DNA from: Auanema rhodensis
Taxonomy: Eukaryota; Nematoda; Chromadorea; Rhabditida; Rhabditidae
Length of the DNA stretch: 64,000 nt
Direction: 5' to 3'
Assembly (NCBI GenBank): GCA_964057225.1
Contig: OZ059899.1
Coordinates: 7,378,001-7,442,000 of the forward strand
Made by a program: the position numbers and the translations under genes. Numbering within the stretch: the first letter of the stretch is position 1; each line of letters opens with the position of its first letter. Below the pieces are notes generated by a model. The model searched no databases. It was not told where the DNA came from and saw only the letters and a program-made list of their open reading frames with translations. Shown here piece after piece: positions 52,601-64,000 of the stretch.

Positions 52601-55543
52601 GGTTCATATGAGCATCAGAGACTTGTTGAGAAACTTGATTAACAATCATGAAGTTTGTTCTTCCAATTCCAGCCTGAGTAAATATTCTCCCATTACATTT
52701 ATATTAATTCAATAATACCTTGATAAGAAGATCAATAGATTTCATAGCACCTTCTTTAGTTTCAACGACGTGAGAACTCAATTGTGGAACAGTAGTAGAG
52801 ATAGCAGCATCATACATAGGGTCAATTGCTCCAAGATCTCCCTAAAATACGGAAGCAGCTGGAAACAAACATCAGAAAAACTACAAACCAATCTTCCATA
52901 GTAGCCTTGAAGCTCTCCATCGTCTTGGCATTTCTGTAGATATTTGATAGTACGATTACCCTCTCCCTTTGAATTTAAGAAATTGGATTCTTCAGCTACT
53001 TTGCTACGTAAAGCATGAACCTAAAGTCTTATGAATGAAAGAAAATAATACATTTCAGTTTTAACCTCAGCGTTAAGCATATCAAGTTCCGACTTAATAA
53101 CAGGAACTTTTTTACGTTGTTCTGACAGTTCTTTTTCTTTTGCAGGCAACAGAGTTTTCGATTCCGTTAATTCTCTGTATTTTTTATGAGTAGGAACTGA
53201 TAATGGAATAACTTACTTATTCTTTTCTTCATAAGCTACTTTATTGTTTTCAAGTTGATGTTTTATGTCATTAATTCGCTTTCTTATCTTTTCATCCTCT
53301 GATATCAATAGATCATACTCTTGCTTCGCAATAGCAGCCTTAATATAACTTAATTAATAATCATGTCGAAAAAGCTAACTCTGCTGCTAATATCATCTAC
53401 AGTCTTTTGACGTTTACCAAACTCTTCTTCAATTCTTTGCTTTTCTTCACGAATTGGGGCGCTTTTCTTTTCGAAATTAGGACGGTTATTGTCAGCCTAT
53501 ATATAAATGATCATTGTCATTATTAAGTATATAGTAACATACCAACTCTTCGTTTTCCTTTACTGTCTCCTCCAGTTCAGCCAATGAGCCTTCTAATCTC
53601 TCGATATCTTTGCCAGCTTTTTCGGGAATTTCGTTGATTTCTTTAAGCTATAGTATATTGATAATTAAATATAAAGATAAAATGAGATCAAACCGTGGCT
53701 TTTTCTTTCGTTGAAGAATTTTGAAGAGTTTTAATATCCTTATTAACACGTGTTAGGTCAATTTTTCGTCTTGCTTCTTTAGCTTCTAAATCGGATAAAA
53801 CGGATTGGACTTTCTCCAATTGCTTCTGTAACGCATTCCTTTCCCTGAAAAAAACAGCTTGAAAATTTTCAACCTTACTCCTATTTACTTTTCAACAACA
53901 TTGACTTCTTTTTCCGAATTTTTTCTATCTTCTAACAATTTGTTAAGCTTCTCTTCAATTTCAGCTTTTTCTTCAAGCAAGCCTTTTATGGTATCATTTC
54001 GCGTACCCAACTCGGATTGGAATTTATGTCTGTAATATATAAAAAAATTAAAATTCAGGTATGGTGTTCTTACAATTTTATGTAAAAAAGCTTATTTTTT
54101 AATAAAGCAATGTTATTTTCTGTTCGTAAAAAAGTTATCATTTGACTAACAGGCCCTTGCAAATTCTGGACATCTTTATCAGCCATTTTAACCCTAAAAT
54201 GATATTTAATAATAAAAAAAAATAAACAAGTTACGTTTGGGTTTGTTGGGATCTTAGAGTTGATAAATCTTCCAATTTTTTAGTAAGTTTTTCAATTGGC
54301 TCCTAGTAAAAAGCTTGTATTACAAAATAGTATTAATAGAAAAACCTTAAATCTACTAGAACCAATAATATCTTCCAGATACTCGAGCATACCTTCCTGG
54401 TTAGGATTAGTTGCTTTAGGCTGCATCATAGCAATTTGCTCTACTTCTCCCTGAAACCGAATATTTCAAATATTATGAAAACTGTACTCACTTGAAGAAT
54501 TAAAAAACGATTATGTACAAGATCTATGCCAACTTCACGCAGTTTTTTGACGACATCTTTGATAGAGCGAGTCTAGAAATAAAATAAGTTGAAAATTAAA
54601 ATAAAGTATTTTTACTTTTCCATCAATTGTGTATTTACTGGTGTTATCGTCATATGCAGTTCTAGCTACAGTAAAGACAGAGTTAGGTACAATTTCAAAT
54701 TCACCGTTATGCTTAAAGAAATAAAAAATTATTAAGTAACAATCAAGAAGAAACTTACTAAGTCTGTAATTTTTTGAAATGATACTTCAACGGTACAAAA
54801 TCTCGGACGTTCTTTTCCGGAAGAATTATGAATGAGATCACCCAAACGTTTCAATCTAATCTTATTTGCCTATGAATAAAATTATTTCTAACAACAATCT
54901 TTGAATCTGCTTACTCTGAATCCAAAAACGAAAAGTAAAGAATCAATTACATTGCTTTTTCCGGAACCGTTTGGACCAATAATTGCAGAAAAATTCTGAA
55001 TTGAACATAAATGAATTAATATTAATTAAGAGGAAAAAACCTTATGGAAGGGACCAATTCTTTGAGTTCCATAGTACGATTTAAAATTAGTTGCTACTAT
55101 TTCCCTAATCATCAAACGAGATCCGGAACCATCAGCACTCATACAGGGTTCAGGTTTTGGCGGAATTTCCTAACATAACTTTGTGTTATAACATCAAATT
55201 TATCATAAAGCAAACCATATTAAGAAGATCTTCATCATTACATTGAAATCTGAATTCATCACCTAATTCAGCATCAGAGCTATTATCTGCTGGAGCTGCA
55301 GCAGTGGACGGTCCAGGTTCAGGGCCATCCTACAATATATAACTATAGATAAAAAAATACATATAATACGACACCTTTCTCTCTTTTTTGGCAGGAACTT
55401 TTTTCTTAATTGGAGACTTTTTTCTTTTCTTTGAGCCCAACTCTTTATCTAAACCCAAGGATTCAAATGGCAATATATAAATGCTAACCAAAAGATTCGT
55501 CCTCACTAGATTCACTTATATGAGCAGCTTTTCCTCTCGTCAT
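49675..55543 (-). CDS. smc-4: Condensin subunit SMC4
   Basis: ATPase of condensin; with SMC2 it compacts mitotic chromosomes. A charged N-tail (MTRGKAAHISESSEDES, then SKKRKKSPIKKKVPAKK) precedes the head: MIREIVATNFKSYYGTQRIG, Walker A IIGPNGSGKSNVIDSLLFVF, and ILQGEVEQIAMMQPK..GMLEYLEDIIGSSRFKEPI, which is diagnostic of SMC4. Long coiled coils (K/E/L-rich) flank the hinge. The hinge contains the conserved FVTLNGSVMEHTGAITGGGK region near 52220-52300. The C-terminal head has the signature LSGGEKTLSSLALVFALHHY and Walker B PTPLYVMDEIDAALDFRNVS. The end is NEKEEVPGKN. More than 20 introns of about 45 nt are spread throughout. Length is near 1,500 residues, as in C. elegans SMC-4. ATPase motifs are intact. 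Confidence 0.96.
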
Positions 55544-56895
55544 TTTCTTAAATAATATAATTGTGTTAAGCAACTTTTAAAGTATATAAATTAAGCAACA
55601 TGTGAAATTAATGGATATGCTATAACCAAGCAACCAGTTTAAATTACAAACTCGCGCCATTACTACCGTAATCGAAAAGGGGCACCACATAGTCAGAATG
55701 AATGAAGAAAAATTATATACAATTGCTAAACAGAGCCATATAGTTTCCTTTATCGAATAAGAATTGAAAACAATTAAAGCTATTGTATTATGTATGAGTT
55801 TTGTATATGTTTCGTATAATTTAAAGAAGCATTCATTAGCATTTGGGTGTAAATATATAATATTTTACGAACAAATTAATAGGGATCGAAGTTTTCTTAG
55901 AGTTATAAACTTAGTTTTGAACGTATTCAAGACAATCTGATGCTTCATAGTGTATCCTTTTGACGTGGAAGGTAAAATGGAATTTTACAACATGATTAAT
56001 CTTATTTATTATCATGTGTTGAGCTAGTTATATTTATAACTTTGCAAACGTTCTTAGTTTAGTTAACTTGACATAAATGTTATTGTACAGAATTCTGTAT
56101 ACAGTTTTTTCATTGATAAATGACAAAATTTAATATTTATACATTCATTTGAACTTTCATTAAATTATTTGTTTTATTTTAGGTTGAATAACAATGTAGT
56201 CGCAGGCCCGGCAAGTACATATTAAAATGAATATTCAATAGCTGAAAAAAACGTGAAATTGTATTGTTCTTTTGGCTTCGATGTAAATTCAAGAATATAA
56301 AAACGTGTTCATTTGTTGTATTTCAACGTTTGGCTTTCTTATGGACTTATTCTCTTCAAATAACGACTTTCTATTTGTCCAAACATATCATTCCTGTCTC
56401 CGAATACATATCCTCATCGTCTATTGATTGTTATACAGTTCGTTTTATACGTTTTTTGTACCATTTTCATGATATTTTTCATATGGATAATGTTAATTTC
56501 AAACATTTTCATGTAAAGCCACCCTCATATTGCCTTTTTTGAATTTGCACAGTGTTATATCTAGTTTTGTGAATCAGGTTGAACTATATAATTGCCTTGT
56601 TTGATAATCGCTATAGAAACGGAAAACTGCTTTCTGTATCCTATCAACTGTTTTAGCATATTTTCTAAAGATCAACAATCCATTTCGAGCTTTGTTTTAT
56701 AAAAAAACAGTTTTATTTAAAATTTAAGCTATTGTTTATACTTCTTGAGTAATATTTTGTTTTATAAACATGAATAAAATTTGATTATTTTATAAAACTG
56801 TAAATATAGTTTTTTGTGCTTTGAATGTTAAAAATATCATTTTCTTGTTTTTTATATTAAAAATATACCTTTAGGTTTTAGATGAATTCTCCAGC
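55544..56895. other. Divergent interval SMC4 / transthyretin-like gene
   Basis: 1.35 kb between two start codons on opposite strands. AT-rich, no supported gene. An acceptor-like TTTAGGTTTTAG ends about 15 bases before the transthyretin-like ATG. Confidence 0.4.
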
Positions 56896-57458
56896 ATGGC
56901 TGTAACAACTTCGGAATCACTTCATGTTTTTCTTAGCCTTTTCTGCTTATTTTCATCAGCGAATTCTATATTAGTTCAAAGTGTTGGAGTTCGTGGTCGC
57001 CTTATGTGTGGAACTCAGCCAGTTTACAACGCTACTGTTCAAATTGTAGAACAACCTTTTTTCAGTAAGAAATATTCAAACTGCTTAATTTTTGAATTGG
57101 GTTGCCCAATTTTCAGGATCTGAAAAACTTTTAGCTACAGTTACAACTGATCGACAGGGTAATTTTAAATTGTCCGGAACAAGTACTGGAATACTGAACG
57201 TAAATGTCAATTTTAATGTTATTCATGACTGTGATGATGAAGTTCGGGTAAGTTACCTCCTTGAAAAAAAACTTTATAAGCTTAAATGATTAAATAAGAA
57301 AACTAGAACTTATAAAATACTTTCAGCCTTGTTTCCGAAAAGTTACCCTAGGTATTCCACCAACAGCAGTTACCAGATCACAAGTTGTAGAAAAGTATTT
57401 TGAAGCTGGAAGTATGAATATGGCTTTTCGCTATCCAATTGAGAAACGAGTCTGTTAA
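56896..57458 (+). CDS. Transthyretin-like family protein, secreted
   Basis: Nematode-expanded TTL (DUF290) family of small extracellular beta-sandwich proteins. The leader is VFLSLFCLFSSANS, after which the mature chain begins ILVQSVGVRGRLMCGTQPVY, the standard G.L.C....PV start. Then come TTDRQGNFKLSGTST, VNFNVIHDCDD, PCFRKVTLGIP and a short end RYPIEKRVC. Four cysteines are placed as in the family. Three exons; about 150 residues. Some relatives act in clearance of dying cells or are secreted by parasites. Which role applies here cannot be told. Confidence 0.92.
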
Positions 57459-57534
57459 AATTCCTTATACAATGTATATTTTCTGTTAAAATTAGTAGAA
57501 TTGTTGCAAGAAAATTAAATGTTCAATAGAATGA

Positions 57535-57540
57535 AATAAA
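57535..57540 (+). terminator. Poly(A) signal of transthyretin-like gene
   Basis: AATAAA 77 bp after the stop codon. Confidence 0.55.
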
Positions 57541-59137
57541 TGAAAAAAAATTTTGCAGAACAGACAATTTTTCTAAACAGTTGTCTTTACTGAGCAATCT
57601 ATCGATTTAAACGTTCTATGGGGTAAACCAAAGGTTTTGACGCGGATCACACAAATGAAACATCGGAACAATCAATGAGTCGAATTTTGAACATAAACTA
57701 ATGCAGAGAAGAGAAAATGAAGTGAGAGATATAAAAATAGAAAAGATATTTCCTCTAAAAAGCTTTTTCTTGCTATCAAATGCACTTGTATATCGGCACG
57801 TACACGACCAGGTGGTCAGAATTTTGAACTCACACAACACCAAAATTTTCATTTTTTTTCTACCATCTCAATGTGTTGAATAAATATAATTTATTTTTAT
57901 TTTGATATAATTGTTTTTAAAATAAAAAATTCATCTTTCGATATTTTAAATTTTAGTTGAGATTAAAATCTTTCGTTGTGAGAAGAATGAGTTTTTTAAC
58001 TTCAGCTCAACCCAATTCATATACAACTTTTTGATAATATTTATATGTTTATATGTGATAAATTTTTGTAATTTCTATTTCATAGTCTTATCAGAACTGT
58101 TTTTATTATCTACATAATAATATAAAAAATTTTTTATAATAGATAAGCTGAAAAAGGCTTGAATTTCCTTGAAGAATCATATTATCACATTACAAGTTTT
58201 AAATTAAAAAACAAGATTTAATATTATTTTTATCATTTTATCAAATTTTCAGTTTAATTAGCACGTTGTTCTTTTACCTTTTTTTCGCTTTTGTACCTAG
58301 TTTATCAATTTTTTAAGACTACACCACGCCATCTCGCTTTTTTAAGGTCGTTCAACGTTGTCATACCTTTTCATGGAAACTTACCCTCCCCCTCTCTTTT
58401 TCTTTTTGTTCTTTCATTTCCAATCTTTTTATCTTCTCCTCCCCCCATCAACATCACATCTTCTCGCACATTGCTTTTTAACTTGAAAACTCTATCTTTG
58501 TCTTTTGTGATAACAGTAACAAGACAAGAAGGCAGACAACACATTGTGTTCGTTCTGCGGCCAACTATACTACTCTACTTTCCAATCTTTATTTATAATA
58601 TATACAAAAAATATTTCATATATATAAATAGTTAAATTATTCGTTAATATTCAAAATCTAATAGTATTTATGTCATAAACACATATTTATTCATTTATTG
58701 TTTCTTTTCATTTTCACTAATTGCTAAATGATTTCATCTTTCTTTGATTGTATGAACCAAATATCGATTTGAAGAACTAGTACATGTTTATACCTATCTT
58801 GAGTATAACATAAAAGTAAAAAAAGATTCATTTCCAACTTCTACTTTTACTTTTTCTATTTTTGTCAAAGATTTTGAAGAATGATTGTTTACGTATTTTG
58901 TAGTTAATACTTGAAATTTATATGTTCAACTAAGAGCAATCATGCCATATTGCTAATAGTAGATAGATTGATAGATCTTTTTTTCGGTTTTTATTTTTTT
59001 TTCTTATTTAATCGTATTTCTTATGTTGATTTTGCACCACTTGTCACTTATATTTTCCTGATATTTTTTCTGTATATCAACTTGTTAAATATAATCATTG
59101 AAACTATAGTATTTCACTTAAGTTTATTGTTTTAGCC
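57541..59137. other. Upstream region of fructose-1,6-bisphosphatase
   Basis: 1.6 kb. 58260-58570 is pyrimidine-rich on the plus strand and gives a long but low-complexity open frame. No gene is supported. TATTGTTTTAG directly before the FBPase ATG looks like a spliced-leader acceptor. Confidence 0.4.
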
Positions 59138-60378
59138 ATGTCTGACAGCCAACAATATGGAATCGCTACTGATTCTATGACCTTGCAACGTTTTGTACTC
59201 CAAGAGCAAAAAAACCACCCAGAAGCTACTGGTGATTTCTCTGCCCTTCTTACTTCCCTTCTTACTGCAGTTAAGGCTATTGCCAGCGCAACTCAAAAAG
59301 CAGGTTTAGCTAAACTGTTAGTTAAACTTTCATTAAAAATTAATTTTGTTACTGTTCAGCTATGGTATTGCTGGAAACACCAATGTTCAAGGAGAAGAAG
59401 TCAAGAAGCTTGATGTTCTCTCTAACGAACTGATGATCAATATGCTTAAATCTAGTTATACAACTTGCTTATTAGTTTCGGAGGAAAATGATGAACTTAT
59501 TAAGGTATATTGTAATGTATGAAACAAGTTATGTTTGTTTTCAAGGTTGATGAGAAATATCGTGGTAACTATATTGTAACTTTCGATCCTCTTGATGGTT
59601 CTTCTAACATCGATTGTCTTGTTTCTATTGGAACCATTTTCGGTATCTATAGAAAGGTTAGTGTTTTCTTAATTGGTTTTGTCTTTTACTTTTATATCTT
59701 AGATAAACAATGAACCAACTCTTGATGACGTTCTTCGTCCAGGACGTGAAATGGTTGCAGCTGGTTATGCCCTTTATGGATCTGCTTGTATGGTTGTCCT
59801 TTCTACTGGAAATGGAGTTAATGGATTCACCCTTGATCCCGTAAACTTTAAAAGATATTGATTATTTTATAATTTATTTATTCAAGTCAATCGGAGAATT
59901 CATTCTTACTCATCCTAACATGAAATGCAAATCTAAGGGATCTATCTATTCTCTTAATGAAGGTTATGCTAAGACCTGGAGTAAAGGATTAGCTGAATAC
60001 ATCCGTACCAGAAAGGAGCCTGAGGCAGGAAAGAAAGTGATGGGACAACGTTATGTTGGTTCCATGGTTGCTGATGTTCATCGTACTTTATTGAATGGAG
60101 GAATCTTCCTTTACCCACCAACTGCTTCTGCACCTAATGGAAAGCTTCGTCTTCTATACGAATGCAATCCAATGGCTTTCATCATGGAACAAGCAGGAGG
60201 ATTAGCAACAACCGGAAAAGAATCAATTCTTGATATTCAGCCCACTGCGGTATAATTTCTAATAATAGCAAAAAAAAGTCATATTAACGTTTAGATTCAT
60301 CAAAGAGCTCCTATCATTCTTGGTTCAAAGGATGATGTTGAAGAGTGCCTTGAATATCTCAAGAAATATGATAATTAA
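59138..60378 (+). CDS. fbp-1: Fructose-1,6-bisphosphatase
   Basis: Cytosolic gluconeogenic enzyme that converts fructose 1,6-bisphosphate to fructose 6-phosphate. The start [20 protein letters not shown] is followed by [40 protein letters not shown] and [13 protein letters not shown] (metal-binding Glu pair). Next come the signature metal site [20 protein letters not shown] and IFGIYRK, then [80 protein letters not shown] and [20 protein letters not shown], ending LKKYDN. About 340 residues with introns of about 45 nt. All catalytic motifs are present. Confidence 0.97.
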
Positions 60379-60525
60379 TAATTTTACCATAACAGATTTC
60401 TATTAAAGATTATTTGAAATTAGTTCTGAATGATAACGTACGTCTCTCAACTCAAAAACTTTCCATTTTTTTGCTTGTGTCGTTCACTATAGTATCGAAA
60501 ACTTAAAAGTTTATGTAAAAATAAT

Positions 60526-60531
60526 AATAAA
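60526..60531 (+). terminator. Poly(A) signal of fructose-1,6-bisphosphatase
   Basis: AATAAA 148 bp after the stop codon and only 11 bp before the stop codon of the convergent exchanger gene, so the two 3' UTRs probably overlap. Confidence 0.5.
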
Positions 60532-60542
60532 AGTATATTTTT

Positions 60543-63500
60543 TTAAATTTTGTTATGTTTGATTGATTGAGCTGAACGTGTAGTTTCTAGCGAAGTGGAT
60601 GTATGTTGGAACTTTGATGCAGTTGATCTTGCTATCACCAACTAGAAAGATCATTCTAGTGTGTTGTATTTTTGAACATGATACTACCTTCTTTTTTCTT
60701 CCCTTTGCGTGTCTCAATGAGATATTACTGTACTCTTCTAATATATCAAATGTTTGACCATTAAGTTTTTGAATAAGTACTAAGCCAGTCTAAATTAATT
60801 AATTTGGAAGTTGTTTCTTTTAAACTGTAAATTAACAAACAGTTTTATCGTCAACCGGTTTTACTCCTATTATACATGGACCTTTAATGTAGCAATCTTT
60901 TGTAAGACTATTCTCATTCGATATTGCCGTTAATTCCGTCCAACATCTGAAAAGGAAAAGAATTTAAATAATTAATTATTTCAATGAGAATAATTTTGAG
61001 TAATTAAAGGATCATCTGCTCAACAGATCTTCTCCGCTACCTGTTATCAATTTTAAGGAAAAGAATTGAAAACGAAGGACAGAGGAAAATATTTTGTATC
61101 AAATGAAGAATTATATTTACCCAATAATAGCTATATGTCCGTTTTGTATTTCAATATTTTTTGGTTCTTCAATTATTTGACTACAAGCAAGTATAAATGA
61201 TGTTTCATTATCAATATCCTTATCCTTAGTTGTAACACTTCTATATAAATAAGAATATGTTAGATATTATCTTCTTCATAAGACTTACACATTGAAATGA
61301 CGTATTTCATTTGATAGTCCACCAAGTTGAATGACTTGGGCAACACTTTGAGCTATTGTTTCATCAATGTTTAATAAATCAAACAAGGTTTGACTGTTGA
61401 TTTCAACTAATTCACATTCAGTAGTAGTTTCGTATCTAATAAATATTAAATTATTTTCATAATTACAGGTTTAACTAACCTTCGTTTTGGAAACATAAAA
61501 GGAAAGAGATTTGATTTATCCATGCCTTGAAGAAGTATATTCCTCTCTCCAATAAAATTTCCTTGTGAAATATAAAACTCATGCAATTTGGAAGAACGAG
61601 TAGGAAGCCACTCTGACACTCTTGATAAAAATTTATATAAAGTTTTAATAGTACAACATAACTAACTTAACCATGCCTTTTTGAATATAGAACATTTTAT
61701 TTCCATATGTTTTAATAGTTTGCTGAGATCTGCATACGGTCGTCTGAAAGTTTAAAGCTTTCTTCAAAATCATCAATTTATGAATTTACTTGTGCATAGC
61801 TCAAAATTGCAAGTATGAAGTCAATTACATCCTTACGGTTTTTTTCAGATAATTGTCGAATCCATTCGATTACTTCTAAATTCTCTCTATAAACAATAAT
61901 ACTTAAAAAATGAAAAAGAAGGGGAATCTAGAAAATAAGATGGTTTAGTTTAACAAAAAATCCTCTTTAAATAAATTATTTCAAATGATACTTGAGGTGT
62001 GATTCAGGTACAACTAGAAGATCATCTACTTTTTCTCTCATATGTGATACAACATTAGTCCATGTTTCTTCAACTTCTGGTGGGAAATATCCTTCACTAT
62101 ATGTTTTATATAAAATTGAATTAAAATATTTTTGAAATCAGCTTACATTTTCATATCATTTAATAAACTTTTTAGTGTAAATGACATCATCCTTACGGTT
62201 TGTCTTGTCTTAATCACAGGTATTACGCTAAAACCATCGTTGTTTTCTTTGAAATATAATCTTACAAAACTATTTATTATCTGTAAAATGTATAATATTA
62301 TATTAAATTTTAAAAAAAATTAAACTATACACTAGTTAGTTTTTCAATTTCTCTTGTAACAGTTCTATAAGCTTCTTCACTATATAAATCTGGAGATATA
62401 TGAGTTTCTTTTAACATAATATTAAAGAAATGTAAAACAGCCATACGAACACGATCATATGTTAACTAAATTATTATTTTATTTTTATTATAATCATTTT
62501 AAAAAAACCTTTCTTTTTACTTGAGACTCTCTTAAAGTTATAATTGTAAGAGGTATGGCTCGTATTAATCGGAATGCACTACATGTTACTAATGAACCAA
62601 TGAAAATATTGAAAACAATAGAACAAAAAACTAAAATATTACAAGAAAAAAAGATTTAAATAATTAAATATTTTCAAACTCACGATCTTGCTGTATATCA
62701 TTATTTACACATTTTCCACCATCTATCATAAGAAAAACAGATATAAAAGCAATTGACATCAATATTGGAACAATTGAAGCAGGAACAATACCCTTTATAA
62801 TAAACTAAAATATTTAAAATTTTAATTTTATATACCAAATAATAGCTTCCATATCTTTTATTCTTATATGATTGATGTACTATATATATCATTTCAACTA
62901 ATGATGTAATCCATAATATCCAAAAATTAGCCAAATATATTGCTGCGGATGGAATTGGCTGAAATTTTAAAAACAATATGAAATTAATATAAACCTTAAT
63001 GATACTGTTATATAATAAGTCCATAGTATCATTACAGTAAATCCACATATGATAAATGTATGAAGAATCCACCATCTAACAATATATAAAATAAAATAAT
63101 TAAGATTCTATAGAAACATTTCTATTTTTCTATTTTTAATCCTTTCAATCGGTTTCATTTCACTGAATAATCGATGTTTTCCTATTGTACAAAATCTAAG
63201 AAATTCAGTACAAGAATATCGTTCAAGGCAACGCTGTGATATCATATAATAAAATATAAATTATGCTAATTGATAATCATACTTACATACAGTACTTCAA
63301 CAACTCCACTAATCCATTTTGTAAACAATGATGGTTCCATTATTGATAATTGATCTTAATTATAATAATAATATTAATTTTATAATGAATAATACCATAT
63401 ACCTTCAATATGGGATGGAATAATATCACCCTCATCGATTCCATGTTCAAGAACTGCTGTCAGTATATGCATAGTTTTACCGGACACAGCACCTTGTTGC

Positions 63501-64000
63501 CAATAGTCATATGCCTAAATCAAAATTTTTAAAGATTTAAATTGATAATTAAAATTACTCGAGCCAATAGCTTTCCATATAAAGCTGTTTTTGCATTCAT
63601 AGCATCAACTTGTTTCATCTGTATGGCATCAGCTACTACCGAATCCAACCATGAATTCGAATCTGAATCACGTTCATGCATCAACTATAAGATTCATAGA
63701 TTATATAAATAATATAATAAATCTTACATTCTTTTTTTCAATACGCTTAAAACAGTTGAGAATTTCTTTTTCAGCTACAACCCAATTGGTTCCAATGTGA
63801 TGAGCACAATTTTTTCTTTTCATATTGTGAAGTTTTTTAAAAAACTTCAAGAAAAATATAATATTATACATAATAATATAAATTACTTCTTTTTCTATAT
63901 GATTATTTATTCTTGAACATGTTTCCATTACATATCTTGAACGTTTTGTTGTTCCTTCTCTTGCTACTATAAGACGATAGGTAACTCCCTGAAAAATAAT
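60543..64000 (-). CDS. Na+/H+ exchanger of the sNHE (SLC9C)/SOS1 type, C-terminal part (5' end off window)
   Basis: Only the part after the antiporter core is in the window. From the right: VTYRLIVAREGTTKRSRYVM, then KNCAHHIGTNWVVAEKEILN, and KTALYGKLLARAYDYWQQGA with VSGKTMHILTAVLEHGIDEG, resembling the post-transport linker of SLC9C/SOS1 exchangers. Four hydrophobic segments follow (WWILHTFIICGFTVMILWTY; AAIYLANFWILWITSLVEMI; IVPASIVPILMSIAFISVFL; a last one with FRLIRAIPLTII, S4-like). Next is a helical linker, then a cyclic-nucleotide-binding-like fold (GNKMFYIQKGMV, ISQGNFIGERNILLQ, RRYETTTECELVEINSQTLF). The tail ends SAQSIKHNKI-stop. Voltage-sensor-like helices plus a CNBD point to sNHE rather than plant-type SOS1. 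The gene continues off the right edge. Confidence 0.65.

Noticed and set aside
58291..58635. 114-codon plus-strand ORF
   Set aside because: Low-complexity pyrimidine-rich DNA upstream of FBPase. The translation is a string of F, L, S and P, and the frame lacks splice or motif support.

Overview
The window is nuclear DNA from a nematode. The evidence is very AT-rich spacer with moderately AT-rich exons, many tiny introns (about 40-50 nt, GT..TTTCAG/TTTAG), T-rich acceptor-like sequence just before several start codons (as expected for spliced-leader trans-splicing), and gene products that match worm families: LIN-32, a nematode transthyretin-like protein, VHA-15 and SMC-4. The compact introns and base composition would suit a clade IV worm such as the Strongyloides/Parastrongyloides/Rhabditophanes group, but the species cannot be fixed from the sequence alone.

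Layout. 1-12.7 kb is a gene-dense housekeeping block: the N-terminal part of an ADAM17/TACE-like metalloprotease (-), V-ATPase subunit H (+), ribosomal protein L11 (-), HMG-CoA lyase (+), ribosomal protein L5 (-), an unrecognised protein with a C-terminal membrane anchor (+), and Rab geranylgeranyltransferase beta (+, possibly in an operon with the previous gene). 12.9-13.4 kb is a GC-richer patch that I could not assign. 13.9-14.75 kb is the Atonal-type bHLH gene lin-32. 15.9-16.8 kb is a small EGF-domain membrane protein (-). 19.9-25.1 kb holds two alpha-carbonic anhydrase paralogues in tandem (-). 29.3-38.6 kb holds a HAD-type phosphatase, a membrane-anchored carboxylesterase and a globin with an N-myristoylation motif (all -). 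38.6-48.0 kb is a 9.4-kb stretch with no gene I can support. 48.0-49.2 kb is a secreted His/Tyr/Gly-rich protein (-). 49.7-55.5 kb is condensin SMC4 (-). 56.9-57.5 kb is a transthyretin-like protein (+), 59.1-60.4 kb is fructose-1,6-bisphosphatase (+), and from 60.5 kb to the right edge is the C-terminal part of a Na+/H+ exchanger of the sNHE/SOS1 type with a cyclic-nucleotide-binding-like domain (-).

How genes relate. L5 and L11 are partners in the 5S RNP and sit about 1.8 kb apart on the same strand. Their three long introns (all others in these two genes are tiny) carry one shared sequence element with features of an H/ACA snoRNA: a 5' hairpin next to an ATATTA (H-box-like) motif, then a conserved block. 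This is the strongest unexplained signal in the window. HMG-CoA lyase lies between the two ribosomal genes and is divergently transcribed from L11. Fructose-1,6-bisphosphatase and the exchanger are tail-to-tail with only 164 bp between stop codons.
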